Origin: Demequina zhanjiangensis
GTDB taxonomy: Bacteria > Actinomycetota > Actinomycetes > Actinomycetales > Demequinaceae
Assembly: GCF_030418315.1 (NCBI RefSeq)
Contig: NZ_JAUHPV010000002.1
Span: 124,001 to 188,000 of the forward strand
Reading direction: 5' to 3'
DNA: 64,000 nt
Under the pieces are notes generated by a model. It had not been told where the DNA came from. It did not search any database and saw nothing but the letters and a program-made list of their open reading frames with translations. The position numbers and the translations under genes were made by a program. This document shows positions 25,323 to 34,845 of the stretch, piece by piece; positions within the stretch are counted from its first letter, which is position 1, and the number at the start of each line of letters is the position of its first letter.

Positions 25323-26480
25323 CTAGTCAACGCCAACCTCTCCCAGTTTTGCAGCAACGTTGTGTGCGACAGCAGCCCATGTGAGGTTTGACTCGGCGTA
25401 CTCTCGTGCGGCTCGACCTGACCTGCGGACATACGCCTCATCACTCAACGCATCAAGGAGGAGCTCTTCGAGTTCGTGAGCATCGTGGTAGACAGCACCA
25501 CCGCCTGAGGCAAGGAGGTGAACGCTCGCGGCGACCTCGTCGGTCGTGACAACATGCATTCCGCCTAGCATCGCCTCTGCTACGGATATGCCGAAGTTCT
25601 CGTTCTCGGATGGCAGCGCGAACACGCCGCACCGAAGGAAGCACCACGATGCTTCGGCACGAGTGACCGGTCCCACAATCAACACCGTCTCTTCCAGGCC
25701 AGCAGCGTCCACGAGTTGCTGGAGGTCTTGCCTGGTCCACTCTCCATCCGATCCCGCAATAACGAGCTTCCCTTCGGCGCCCCGCTCCTTCGCAGCCCGC
25801 CATGCTTCAATCAGCGCGTCGGGCCTCTTCTTGCGCGCAAGTCGGCCGAGGAAGAGCACTGCCTTCTCGCGTTCGATATCTCCCAAGAACTCCGCCACGC
25901 TTCGCACGGTCTCAGGCTCTTCGAGCGCGGCGCCGAGCGGCACTATGCTCACCTGATCCGGTCGGACGATGTCTGAAGCCCGTTCGCACTCCGAGTCGGA
26001 TGCGAACTGAATGAGACTGGCGCGACCAATCACATGCCGCCCGATAAGTGCATGGAAAACGCGCTTTCGCCTCCTCGAGTTGGCCCGTTGGTATGGCTCA
26101 AGTGAGCCGTGCGCTTGAATTACATACGGCTTTCTCATAAGGATCGCGAACAGAGCAGCGATTGTCGGAGTTGGCAGGTACTGTCCATGGATATGGACGG
26201 CGTCGCTCCTCCGAACCTCTCTCCACAGACGAAGCCAGACTGCCGGGCTAGTCTCGAAGCGTGTAGGCGGCATAGCTCGGCCGACGATTATTCGTGCGCC
26301 GCCAGAACTGAGTTGGCTGACGACTTCGTGGGATCTTGACCCGCTAGGGGATACTAGGTCGGTTGTGACAATCCGGGCATCTACCCCCTGGACACGTAGC
26401 GCCTTGTTCAAGCCAACGCTTCCGACCGCGGGTCCACCAAAGGCGGGACCAACGGCACCGATCACCTGGGTGATCCTCAT
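25323..26480 (-). CDS. Family 4 (GT-B) glycosyltransferase
   Basis: Encodes 385 residues. The N-terminus has a Gly-rich GAVGPAFGGPA loop, the C-terminal domain has VLFLGRLARKKRPDALIEAW, and the donor-site EX7E is seen as ENENFGISVAEAM. It is cytoplasmic and adds one sugar to the lipid-linked repeat unit. Its ATGA start overlaps the stop of the preceding GT2 gene. Confidence 0.88.
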   Translation of the reverse strand: MRITQVIGAVGPAFGGPAVGSVGLNKALRVQGVDARIVTTDLVSPSGSRSHEVVSQLSSGGARIIVGRAMPPTRFETSPAVWLRLWREVRRSDAVHIHGQYLPTPTIAALFAILMRKPYVIQAHGSLEPYQRANSRRRKRVFHALIGRHVIGRASLIQFASDSECERASDIVRPDQVSIVPLGAALEEPETVRSVAEFLGDIEREKAVLFLGRLARKKRPDALIEAWRAAKERGAEGKLVIAGSDGEWTRQDLQQLVDAAGLEETVLIVGPVTRAEASWCFLRCGVFALPSENENFGISVAEAMLGGMHVVTTDEVAASVHLLASGGGAVYHDAHELEELLLDALSDEAYVRRSGRAAREYAESNLTWAAVAHNVAAKLGEVGVD

Positions 26481-27331
26481 GATTGGCGACCTTCTTCCTG
26501 TTGGCGCTTCAGCTCCCTGGATTTGAGCCCGATCTGCCAGTAGTAGGCGGACAGTGCAATCGAATAGTCGAAGCCCGCGCGTCCATCAAGGATCCCGAAC
26601 CGCAAGAGGTACGAGTACATGAAGAACGCGAGCGGCTTGAAGGGCACCCGGTCGAAGAGCCTTCCCTGCCTCGAACGATTCACCCGATCAACCCCATGGG
26701 CCTCCCGCCGCGCCCGCAGACCGGCTTCCCAATCGGAGTACCGGTTGTGGCGATCGAACCACGTCCGCACGGGATCGAGGTCGTCGTGGCGGAGGAGCCC
26801 ATCCAGAGTCACGACGGCACCGTCGCAGACAGGCTGATAGTGCCCCTCGAGTTCCCCCATGCCGATGAGACCGAGATCGTCGACCGGCTCGAATCGGGCG
26901 CGATCCCGATGCAGGAGCACCGTCTTATACACGCGATGCCCATACCTCAGCGCCTTGCCTGCAAAGTGGTACTCAAGCCTCAGCTGAGCGGCGGCAGCAG
27001 CGGGCGATTGCCCGACAAAGCGCCGGATCGACGCAGTCAACTCTGCGGAAGGCACTTCATCTGCGTCGATGAACAGCACCCAGTCATGCTTCGTCTGTAC
27101 GTTCTCCAGCTGCCACTGCTTCTTCTTGGGGTACTCGCCATTCCAGTGGAAGTCCACGACTCGAACGCCCTTGCCCCTCGCGATCTCGACTGTCCTGTCA
27201 TCGCTCAGCGAGTCGACCACAATGACCTCGTCGAACGCGTGGAGCCCGTCCAGGCAGACCGCTATGGCTAGCTCCTCGTTCTTGGTCTGCACAAGCACGG
27301 ACACGGGGACCTTGGACTCCGAACCGGTCAC
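26477..27331 (-). CDS. Family 2 glycosyltransferase (WaaE/KdtX-like)
   Basis: Encodes 284 residues from GTG at 27331, overlapping the stop of the acetyltransferase gene (GTGA). A GT-A fold starts with VSVLVQTKNEELAI and has the metal-binding WVLFIDADEVPS; the layout is that of WaaE-like transferases in EPS and lipopolysaccharide loci. The sugar is unknown. It is translationally coupled on both sides. Confidence 0.85.
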   Translation of the reverse strand: MTGSESKVPVSVLVQTKNEELAIAVCLDGLHAFDEVIVVDSLSDDRTVEIARGKGVRVVDFHWNGEYPKKKQWQLENVQTKHDWVLFIDADEVPSAELTASIRRFVGQSPAAAAAQLRLEYHFAGKALRYGHRVYKTVLLHRDRARFEPVDDLGLIGMGELEGHYQPVCDGAVVTLDGLLRHDDLDPVRTWFDRHNRYSDWEAGLRARREAHGVDRVNRSRQGRLFDRVPFKPLAFFMYSYLLRFGILDGRAGFDYSIALSAYYWQIGLKSRELKRQQEEGRQS

Positions 27332-27921
27332 TTGACGCCCTCCGTCAATGGAAACCGAGCAGCGCCACGCTCGGCTGGAACACCCGCATACACGAAGTTG
27401 GGATCCAGTTCACCGCTAGCAACCGATCCAGGCGCCACAAGGGCGGATCGACGCGCGAAGGTTCCCCCAAGCAACAAGCACCGGCTCGTGATCCAGACAC
27501 CAGGCTCAATCACCACCGGCTTCGTGATGAGCGCCATGTCGCGCCGATGCGCGTGGCTGCCCGTCGTGATCATCGTCTCCTGCGAGATGACCACGTCATG
27601 ACCGATGGTCACCTGGTCCTGGTTGTGGATCCAGACACCCTCGCCGATCCAGCAATCGTCGCCGATCTCGAGCTTCCAGGGGAACTTGACGCGGGTACGA
27701 GGGCGGAAGATCACGCCGGACCCGATCTTGGCGCCGAAGAGCCTCAGAACCGACACGCGGAGGCGCGAGGAAACCTGTAACGCATTCGTAACAAAAAGCC
27801 ATTCGAAAATGCCCCACAAATAGACAACTGGGGCAGGCCTGCCCCACGCGGTCTTTTCACCGGGTGCATCTTTGAGCGGAATGACAGGAATCTCTTCCCC
27901 CGCTGTCTCAGAACTGCCCAT
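27328..27921 (-). CDS. WcaF-like colanic-acid-type acetyltransferase
   Basis: Encodes 197 residues of left-handed beta-helix type (IGSGVIFRPRTRVKFPWK, IGDDCWIGEGVWIHN, TGSHAHRRDM with the likely catalytic His, and a C-terminal AGVPAERG). The RVKFPWKLEIGDDCWIGE stretch is characteristic of WcaF. It would O-acetylate a fucose-containing EPS, matching the neighbouring Gmd and Fcl. It is the first gene of the leftward operon and divergent, by 44 bp, from the WcaI-like gene; GAGGGG precedes the ATG. Confidence 0.85.
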   Translation of the reverse strand: MGSSETAGEEIPVIPLKDAPGEKTAWGRPAPVVYLWGIFEWLFVTNALQVSSRLRVSVLRLFGAKIGSGVIFRPRTRVKFPWKLEIGDDCWIGEGVWIHNQDQVTIGHDVVISQETMITTGSHAHRRDMALITKPVVIEPGVWITSRCLLLGGTFARRSALVAPGSVASGELDPNFVYAGVPAERGAARFPLTEGVK

Positions 27922-27953
27922 AGCCCCTCACACTATCGGTCGTTTGCGTGCAC

Positions 27954-27959
27954 TATTCT
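27954..27959 (+). promoter_or_regulatory. -10 box of a leaderless promoter
   Basis: TATTCT ends 6 bp before the GTG at 27966. That spacing puts the transcription start on the GTG itself, the usual arrangement for leaderless actinobacterial mRNAs (TANNNT). It lies within the 44-bp region shared with the divergent acetyltransferase gene. Confidence 0.5.
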
Positions 27960-27965
27960 CTACCC

Positions 27966-29192
27966 GTGACCGACCCCATCAAGGCGGCGATTCTCAGCCT
28001 GAACTACTCTCCGGAGCCCACAGGCATCGCGCCGTACACCACGAGCCTCGCCCGGCATCTCTCGACCGCCGGGAAGCGAGTCACCGCCATCACCGGCTTC
28101 CCCCACTATCCGCAGTGGAAGCGTAACCCAGACGATCGAGGGTGGAGAAGACGCGACCTTGACCAGGGCGTTCACCTGCGTCGGCTCACCCACTACGTCC
28201 CGAATCCGCCCCGCGGATCGCGTCGGCTGGTCTCAGAGATCACGTTCGGACTGCATCAGGTGCGCGTCGGCTGGAACCGCCCTTCGGTGACCGTGTTCGT
28301 GTCCCCCGCACTGTTCTCCAGCGCCCTGTGCATGGCCCGCTCACGCACCTTCTCCCGCTCCAAGCGCGTGGTGTGGGTGCAGGACCTGTACTCGCAGGGC
28401 ATGGCAGAGACGGGCGAGGGCAAGGGCCTCGCCGTCCGCGTCGCCGCAGGCGTCGAGGGCTGGTTGCTGCGCAACGCCGACGCTGTGGTGGCCATCCACC
28501 CGGCGATGGCGGAGCGGATCGCCACCGACCTGAAGGTGGACCCGGAGCGCATTCACGTGGTGCCCAACTGGTCCCACATCACCGTGGAACCCGTGGACCG
28601 CGCCTCGGTCCGTGCGCGGCACGGATGGGCCGAGGACGACTTCATCGTGCTCCACGCCGGCAACATCGGGAAGAAGCAGGGCCTCTCCAACGTGGTCGAG
28701 GCGGCCAAGCTGGCCGAGGCCTCAGAAAGCAAGGTCCGCTTCGTGCTGCTGGGCGACGGTGCCGACCGCGCCCGACTGGAGCAGGAGGCGGGCGACTGCT
28801 CGCGCCTCACCTTCATGGACCCGCTCCCCGGCGACGACTTCACGGCTGCACTTCAGGCAGCCGACGCGCTGCTCGTGAACGAGCTCCCCGGCGTGCGGGA
28901 GATGGCGGTGCCGAGCAAGCTCACCAGCTACTTCGCCGCCCGGCGCCCCGTGATCGCCGCGACCGACCCGACCGGTATCGTGGCGTCGATCATGAGCGAC
29001 GCCCACGCCGGGCCGATCGTTCAGAGCGGCGAGCCAGACCTTCTGCTGGCAGCCGCCGAGGACCTCTCCGATGATGCGACGTTCGCCGACCACGCTTCCG
29101 AGGCCGGCTATGCGTACTTCCAGGAGAATCTCAGCGAGGCGGGCGCCATGCAGTCCTGGGACAGCATTCTCAAGGCTGTTACTCGCGCGTAA
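27966..29192 (+). CDS. WcaI-like family 4 glycosyltransferase
   Basis: Encodes 408 residues. ILSLNYSPEPTGIAPYTT and ITGFPHYPQW at the N-terminus are typical of colanic-acid WcaI. The C-terminal GT-B domain has VLHAGNIGKKQGL and the late PSKLTSYFAARRPV. The GTG at 27966 is preferred over GTG 27948 because a -10 box places the RNA start there. It transfers a sugar, possibly fucose, to the lipid-linked repeat unit. gmd and fcl follow on the same strand. Confidence 0.87.
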   Translation: MTDPIKAAILSLNYSPEPTGIAPYTTSLARHLSTAGKRVTAITGFPHYPQWKRNPDDRGWRRRDLDQGVHLRRLTHYVPNPPRGSRRLVSEITFGLHQVRVGWNRPSVTVFVSPALFSSALCMARSRTFSRSKRVVWVQDLYSQGMAETGEGKGLAVRVAAGVEGWLLRNADAVVAIHPAMAERIATDLKVDPERIHVVPNWSHITVEPVDRASVRARHGWAEDDFIVLHAGNIGKKQGLSNVVEAAKLAEASESKVRFVLLGDGADRARLEQEAGDCSRLTFMDPLPGDDFTAALQAADALLVNELPGVREMAVPSKLTSYFAARRPVIAATDPTGIVASIMSDAHAGPIVQSGEPDLLLAAAEDLSDDATFADHASEAGYAYFQENLSEAGAMQSWDSILKAVTRA

Positions 29193-29258
29193 TCCGCATC
29201 ACCTAGACTTCGCATTCATAGCCAAGACGTGCCAGAGGGGGCACGCGAGGGGGTACGC

Positions 29259-30290
29259 ATGACCAAGAAGGCTTTCATCACCGGCATCACCGGGCAGGAC
29301 GGCAGCTACCTTGCAGAGCTGCTCCTGAGCAAGGGCTACGAGGTCCACGGGCTCATCCGCCGTGCCTCCACCTTCAACACGAGTCGGATCGACCACCTCT
29401 ACGTGGACCCGCACAACCCGGACGCCAAGCTCTTCCTCCACTACGGAGACCTCTCCGATGGTGCGCGTCTCACCACGCTGCTCGCGGAGATCAAGCCGGA
29501 CGAGGTCTACAACCTCGCGGCCCAGTCGCACGTGCGCGTCAGCTTCGACGAGCCCGAGCACACCGGCGACACCACCGGCGTGGGTTCCATGCGCATGCTC
29601 GAGGCAGTCCGCCTCGCCGGCATCGACACCCGCTTCTACCAGGCCTCGTCCTCGGAGATGTTCGGCGCCACCCCGCCGCCCCAGGACGAGGACACGCCGT
29701 TCTACCCGCGCTCCCCCTACGGTGCCGCGAAGGTCTACTCCTACTGGGTGACCAAGAACTACCGCGAGGCGTACGGCATGTTCGCCGTCAACGGCATCCT
29801 GTTCAACCACGAGTCCCCGCGCCGTGGCGAGACGTTCGTGACGCGCAAGATCACCCGCGCGGCCGCCCGCATCAAGGCCGGCCTGCAGGACGAGCTGTGG
29901 CTCGGAAACCTGGACTCCGTCCGCGACTGGGGCTACGCCGCCGAGTACGTCGAGGGAATGTGGCGCATGCTGCAGGCCGACGAGCCCGACGACTTCGTGC
30001 TCGCCACCGGCGTGGGCCTCACCGTGCGCGACTTCCTGGAGACCACGTTCAGCCACATCGGCTTGAACTGGCAGGACTACGTGAAGTTCGACGAGCGCTA
30101 CCTGCGCCCCACCGAGGTGGACGCCCTGATCGGCGACGCCTCCAAGGCCGAGCAGAAGCTCGGCTGGAAGGCCACCGTCGACGGCTACGGCCTGGCCAAG
30201 CTCATGGTCGAGGCGGACCTGGAGTCGCTCGGCTTCGAGGGCAAGCCCTGGCACGACAAGGTGAAGCTCGCCTCGTGGAGCGTGGCGTGA
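29259..30290 (+). CDS. gmd: GDP-mannose 4,6-dehydratase
   Basis: Encodes 343 residues. It is an extended SDR enzyme converting GDP-mannose to GDP-4-keto-6-deoxymannose with bound NADP. The nucleotide motif [10 protein letters not shown] (8-17), the RRASTFNT segment, the YGAAK catalytic Tyr/Lys and [17 protein letters not shown] are diagnostic. The ATG at 29259 follows GAGGGGG. Its TGA overlaps the GTG of fcl, so the two steps to GDP-fucose are coupled. It shows a GDP-fucose-derived sugar is part of an EPS. Confidence 0.96.
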   Translation: MTKKAFITGITGQDGSYLAELLLSKGYEVHGLIRRASTFNTSRIDHLYVDPHNPDAKLFLHYGDLSDGARLTTLLAEIKPDEVYNLAAQSHVRVSFDEPEHTGDTTGVGSMRMLEAVRLAGIDTRFYQASSSEMFGATPPPQDEDTPFYPRSPYGAAKVYSYWVTKNYREAYGMFAVNGILFNHESPRRGETFVTRKITRAAARIKAGLQDELWLGNLDSVRDWGYAAEYVEGMWRMLQADEPDDFVLATGVGLTVRDFLETTFSHIGLNWQDYVKFDERYLRPTEVDALIGDASKAEQKLGWKATVDGYGLAKLMVEADLESLGFEGKPWHDKVKLASWSVA

Positions 30291-31267
30291 CCGCGTCCGA
30301 CGGCGTCGACTTCACCCCGGGACCGCTCGACCGCGACGCAACCTTCTACGTCGCCGGCCACCGCGGCCTGGTCGGCTCCGCCATCTGGCGCCGACTCGAG
30401 TCCGCAGGCTTCACGAACCTGGTGGGCCGCTCGTCCTCCGAGCTTGACCTCAAGGACCGGGACGCCACGTTCGCGTTCTTCGCCGAGACCAAGCCCACCT
30501 ACGTGGTGCTCGCCGCCGCGAAGGTGGGCGGCATCATGGCGAACAACACGTACCCGGTGGACTTCCTGTCCGACAACGTGCGTATCCAGACGAACGTGAT
30601 CGACGCCGCGATCGAGCACGGCGTGAAGCGACTGCTGTTCCTCGGCTCGTCCTGCATCTACCCCAAGCTGGCCGACCAGCCGATCCGTGAGGACTCGCTC
30701 CTCACCGGCTATCTGGAGCCGACCAACGACGCCTACGCGATCGCCAAGATCGCCGGCATCCTTCACATCCAGGCCGCGCGCCGTCAGTACGGGCTGCCGT
30801 GGATCTCCGCGATGCCCACCAACCTCTACGGGCCGAACGACAACTTCTCCCCGCAGGGGTCCCACGTGCTGCCCGCGCTGATCCGCCGCTACGACGAGGC
30901 GGCCCGCTCAGGCGCCACCACCGTCACCAACTGGGGCACCGGCACGCCGCGCCGCGAGTTCCTGCACAGCGACGACATGGCCGACGCATGCCTGCACCTC
31001 ATGGAGCACTACGACGGACCGGCCCAGGTCAACGTGGGCACCGGCTCGGACGTCACCATCAAGGAGATCGCCGAGACCATCGCCAAGGTGGTCGGCTACG
31101 AGGGCGAGACCGAGTGGGACACCTCCAAGCCCGACGGCACGCCTCAGAAGCTTCTGGACGTCTCCCAGCTCGCCGACGCCGGCTGGACCGCTCAGATCTC
31201 GCTCGAGGACGGCCTCCGCCGGACCTACGAGTGGTACCAGGAGAACGTCGAGCACCTGCGAGGATAG
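30287..31267 (+). CDS. fcl: GDP-L-fucose synthase
   Basis: Encodes 326 residues from GTG at 30287. It epimerises and reduces GDP-4-keto-6-deoxymannose to GDP-L-fucose with NADPH. Motifs are [33 protein letters not shown], the catalytic YAIAK, and LYGPNDNF, all typical of WcaG/Fcl. The first 17 or so residues are an unusual short extension before the Rossmann fold. Confidence 0.95.
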   Translation: MTASDGVDFTPGPLDRDATFYVAGHRGLVGSAIWRRLESAGFTNLVGRSSSELDLKDRDATFAFFAETKPTYVVLAAAKVGGIMANNTYPVDFLSDNVRIQTNVIDAAIEHGVKRLLFLGSSCIYPKLADQPIREDSLLTGYLEPTNDAYAIAKIAGILHIQAARRQYGLPWISAMPTNLYGPNDNFSPQGSHVLPALIRRYDEAARSGATTVTNWGTGTPRREFLHSDDMADACLHLMEHYDGPAQVNVGTGSDVTIKEIAETIAKVVGYEGETEWDTSKPDGTPQKLLDVSQLADAGWTAQISLEDGLRRTYEWYQENVEHLRG

Positions 31268-31342
31268 CGGAAGCCACTACATAGCTGCTCCAAATGGTTC
31301 CGCCTCCGAGCCATGCAATGCAGTGCCGGGCTTGCCACCTAT

Positions 31343-31852
31343 CTATCCCGTTGCCTCTGGAGGGAGGTCGCGCTTGCGCCTCGCCGGCACTCCTGCGTAG
31401 AGGCCGTGTGCTTCGGTGGATTCGGCAACCACAGAACCGGCAGCCACTATGCACCCCGTAGCCACGCTGACCCCTGGTAGAACTGTTGCCCCGGACCCGA
31501 TCCAGCAACCGTCGCCAATAGCGACGGCTTCGCCAAGCGATTTGCCCGCCCTGCGGTCGGCACCACCGATCTCGTGCGTCGAGGTTACGATCCTCACGTG
31601 ATCGGCAATCTGAACACCGTCGCCAATAGCGATAGCCGCTTCGTTGTCGAGGTAGACGTCGTAGTTGATAAACACGTTGTCACCAATGGCGACCCGGCCG
31701 CCGCGCGGCAATTTCAGACCTGGCATCACGAGCGCCTTCCCGCTGATATGCACCCCGGACGCCTTGAGCAAGAGCGGCCGAAACCTGTGTGGAAGGACTG
31801 ATGAAGAAGCCACGGTGCGTAGCACGTCGACCAGGTACCTTCTACTCGCCAT
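31343..31852 (-). CDS. Hexapeptide-repeat acyltransferase (maltose-O-acetyltransferase-like)
   Basis: Encodes 169 residues of LbH type: IGDNVFINYDVYLDN, IGDGVQIADHVRI, a likely catalytic His in TSTHEIGG, IGDGCWIGSGATVLPGV and the ending YAGVPARRKRDL. It probably O-acetylates an EPS sugar. It is convergent with fcl and downstream of the acyltransferase-3 gene. The preceding 160 bp (31853-32013) hold no recognised gene and are AT-richer than the surroundings. Confidence 0.83.
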   Translation of the reverse strand: MASRRYLVDVLRTVASSSVLPHRFRPLLLKASGVHISGKALVMPGLKLPRGGRVAIGDNVFINYDVYLDNEAAIAIGDGVQIADHVRIVTSTHEIGGADRRAGKSLGEAVAIGDGCWIGSGATVLPGVSVATGCIVAAGSVVAESTEAHGLYAGVPARRKRDLPPEATG

Positions 31853-32013
31853 GTTCCTGCTCCAGTTCTACTCTGCTGGGACTCTATCGGGACAGTCGCT
31901 GTTGCCAAAGCGGATTGTGCCGTCGCATTTCCCCCGCTGCTTAGAGATCTCGCAGGCTACCGACGTGATTCCAGCGCGGCCCGGGCGCTGACTCCTCGCG
32001 GACCAAGGACACG

Positions 32014-33207
32014 CTAGTTGCGGGTCCAACTTGCCAAGCGTGTCTTCATATGACCGTGAATGCTCTTGCCCGCCTTGTGCGAACCGTTCACCGCGTAGCG
32101 CGCCCATGGCACCCGGTTGGCGACCTCATAGAACGCCAGCGATCCCACGAGGGTGACTGACACCACGATCAGCCAGCCCACCACGCCGTCGACCCCCGCC
32201 CGGATCAGCAGCAGCGAGCTCACGAGCACGAGCGGCATGTGGATCAGGTACACCGGCAGCGAGGCGTCCACCAACCAGGTCACCCACGCGCGCGGCCGCG
32301 GGAACAGTCGCGGTGCCACGCGCAGGACCAGGACCGTCATGCCGAGCCCTCCCACGGTCCACGCCACCCCCTCCATCAGGACCGTTCCGCCTGATCCGAG
32401 CGTCGGCCACGACCTCGCCGCGAGCACGGCCCCCACCGCCGCTGCCGCCACCGGCACCACCGCTCGAAGCGGGATGCGCGCGAGCCGGTCGAGCAGCCCG
32501 TCCCGCGACCCCAGCAACACGCCCAGCAGGAATGCGGGGGCGAACAGCAGCACCGTCCTGGCCACCAGTCCGTTCGTCACCGCGCGAAGATGCCAGTGCT
32601 CCCACCCGGCGAGCCCCACCGTCACGAGCACGACGGACGTCGCAGCGAACACCGTCAAGCACACCCCGGGCCTGGCGACGAACCGCGCGACCAGCACGCG
32701 TGCCACGGCACCGGTGTAGCGGCGGAGCCACGGCGAGGCTGCCAAGGCGAGGACCGCCGAGTACAGCAGCAGGTTCACCAGGAACCACAGATGGATGGTC
32801 CACGCGCTCGATGGGGGCCACGCCGCGTCGGCCATGTAGGAGACCGCGCCCTCATGAGAGCCCATACGCGAGTAGCCGATCGCCCACCACTGCGCCGGCC
32901 ACAGCAGCAGCACACCGGTCACCAGAGGGATCCCGAGCCGGCGAAGCCGGCCCCTGAACCACGCACCCGGGCCCCGCCTGCGCAGGATCAAGGCGCTGAA
33001 GAAGCCAGCGATCACGAAGAACGCCGGCATGCGCCACACATGCAGGAACTCGGCCAGGAACCACAGGAAGGCGCTGTCCTGCTCCGACCGCACCAACCAC
33101 GGCTGACCGCTGAACGCCAGCGCCGCGTGATAAGGGATCCCGAACAGCATCAGGAACGCGCGCAGCCCGTCCAGATAGACGATGCGCGGCGACGTGCCGA
33201 CGGCCAT
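32014..33207 (-). CDS. Acyltransferase family 3 membrane protein
   Basis: Encodes 397 residues with about ten membrane helices. The N-terminal YLDGLRAFLMLFGIPYHAAL, with its conserved Arg and His, and the following WRMPAFFVIAGFF are typical of acyltransferase-3 (OafA/MdoC-like) proteins. It probably transfers acetyl or succinyl groups to EPS on the outer side of the membrane. It lies 52 bp downstream of the sugar-phosphate transferase gene, transcribed in the same direction. Confidence 0.88.
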   Translation of the reverse strand: MAVGTSPRIVYLDGLRAFLMLFGIPYHAALAFSGQPWLVRSEQDSAFLWFLAEFLHVWRMPAFFVIAGFFSALILRRRGPGAWFRGRLRRLGIPLVTGVLLLWPAQWWAIGYSRMGSHEGAVSYMADAAWPPSSAWTIHLWFLVNLLLYSAVLALAASPWLRRYTGAVARVLVARFVARPGVCLTVFAATSVVLVTVGLAGWEHWHLRAVTNGLVARTVLLFAPAFLLGVLLGSRDGLLDRLARIPLRAVVPVAAAAVGAVLAARSWPTLGSGGTVLMEGVAWTVGGLGMTVLVLRVAPRLFPRPRAWVTWLVDASLPVYLIHMPLVLVSSLLLIRAGVDGVVGWLIVVSVTLVGSLAFYEVANRVPWARYAVNGSHKAGKSIHGHMKTRLASWTRN

Positions 33208-33259
33208 GCCCTGCCCCCCTCAAGGACCTGACACGGACGCCTACCCCCAGACGCTCCGG

Positions 33260-34723
33260 TCAGTACGCCCCGCTGCGACCGAACACCGCGGTGAACGTGC
33301 GCAGCAGGATCAAGGTGTCCCCCGCAGGAGACCAGTTCTCCGCATAGTAGAGGTCAAGGCGCACGGCCTCCTCCCAGGAGAGGTCGGACCGGCCCGAGAC
33401 CTGCCACAGCCCCGTCATGCCTGGCTTCACCAGCTGACGACGCTGCACCTCACCCTCCCATGCCTCCACCTCACGCGGAAGGGGCGGACGCGGACCCACC
33501 AGGGACATGTCGCCGATCAGCACGTTGAACAGCTGCGGCAGCTCGTCGATCGAGTAGCGGCGGATGAACCTTCCGATCGGGGTCACGCGCGGGTCGTCCT
33601 TCATCTTGAAGTGGACGCCGTTGCCTTCGTTCAGATCCTCGATCTCCTTCAGACGCTCCTCCGCGTCCGCATACATGGACCGGAACTTGAACATCCTGAA
33701 GTGCTGCATCCCCAGGCCCACGCGCTCCTGCCGGAAGAACACCGGCCCGGGCGAGGTCACCTTGATAAGGATCGCGACCACCAGCATCGGGATCGCCCCG
33801 ACGAGCAGCATGAGCGCGGCGAGCAGGCGGTCGAACGCCGACTTGGCCCAGTACTTGGCACCCGTGAACTCCGGCGAGTCCACATGCATGAGCGGCAGTC
33901 CCTGCACCGGGGTCATCAGCACGCGCGGACCGGCGACCTCCGCCAGCGCGGGCGCCACGATCAGGCCGATGTCGGTGCCCTCGAGCTGCCAGCCGAGACG
34001 ACGCGCATACTCGTTGGACTTCGCATCGCTACCTGCCACCACGATCACCTCGGCACCGACGCTGCGCGCCAGCTCCACCAGGTTCGTGTCCGTGTCGATC
34101 ACGAGCATCTCCGCCGCGCGCTCATCGCTGTCCGTCGTCCCCGCGATGCGCGCCACCCCCGCAAGCCGGTACCCGGCCAACTGCGACTTGCTGAGCCTGT
34201 CAGCCACGTCAGCCGCCAACGCTGTGGGCCCGATCACCAGCGCGTTGATGAGCAGGCGGCCACGCTGGCGCTCCGCATGCACCCACGTGCGCCACACCAG
34301 GCGGTAGACCATGATCGCGATCATGCCCACGGGCAGGGCGACCAGAAGATAGGAGCGGGAGATCTGCCACTGCGTCACGAAGCCGACCACGGCCACGATC
34401 AGGAACGCCCCGAGCGAGGCCCTGAAGACTCGCTGAAACTCCTGTGGGCCATGACCCAGGATGCGCACCTCACGGCTCTTCACCAGGCCCAGCAGCACCC
34501 ACCACAGCACACCGATCGCCACCGAGAGAGTGGCGTACGGGAAGGAGTTGGATCCGGTCACGGCCGCATTGGGGTCCACTCCGAAGCGCGTGTACTGCGC
34601 GATCACCATGACCAGAGCCACGACGAAGGCGTCAGACAGCGCAAGCGCGATACGCAGTTGGACGGCCCAGCCGCTGCGTCCCCGCAGCAGACCTGCCGAA
34701 CCCCCGCCCCTCCGGGAATTCAT
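33260..34723 (-). CDS. EPS polyprenyl glycosylphosphotransferase (priming enzyme, copy 1)
   Basis: Encodes 487 residues. Four or five membrane helices and a CoA-binding-like domain (about 25-270) precede a C-terminal bacterial sugar transferase domain (about 290-487). That part has VTSPGPVFFRQERVG, FKFRSMYADAEERL, DELPQLFNVLIGDMSLVGPRPP and PGMTGLWQVSGRS. It transfers a hexose-1-phosphate to undecaprenyl phosphate, starting repeat-unit assembly. It is divergent from Wzc copy 2. A paralogue with the same ending (RGAY or SGAY) is at 56294. Confidence 0.94.
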   Translation of the reverse strand: MNSRRGGGSAGLLRGRSGWAVQLRIALALSDAFVVALVMVIAQYTRFGVDPNAAVTGSNSFPYATLSVAIGVLWWVLLGLVKSREVRILGHGPQEFQRVFRASLGAFLIVAVVGFVTQWQISRSYLLVALPVGMIAIMVYRLVWRTWVHAERQRGRLLINALVIGPTALAADVADRLSKSQLAGYRLAGVARIAGTTDSDERAAEMLVIDTDTNLVELARSVGAEVIVVAGSDAKSNEYARRLGWQLEGTDIGLIVAPALAEVAGPRVLMTPVQGLPLMHVDSPEFTGAKYWAKSAFDRLLAALMLLVGAIPMLVVAILIKVTSPGPVFFRQERVGLGMQHFRMFKFRSMYADAEERLKEIEDLNEGNGVHFKMKDDPRVTPIGRFIRRYSIDELPQLFNVLIGDMSLVGPRPPLPREVEAWEGEVQRRQLVKPGMTGLWQVSGRSDLSWEEAVRLDLYYAENWSPAGDTLILLRTFTAVFGRSGAY

Positions 34724-34746
34724 GATCGGATTCTAGCAATGGCGAA

Positions 34747-34761
34747 TGTCCACTCTGGACA
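34747..34761. promoter_or_regulatory. Palindrome TGTCCA-N3-TGGACA in a divergent EPS promoter region
   Basis: A perfect 6-bp-arm inverted repeat lies in the 122 bp between the divergent priming transferase and Wzc genes. It is a candidate operator controlling both; the regulator is unknown. Confidence 0.4.
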
Positions 34762-34845
34762 CCTGTATCGGCGTGAGAGAATGCACGAGCCGGCATTTCT
34801 GGAAATGTCGCACCAAGTGCCGAGCCGAGGGGGAAAGCCCGCACC

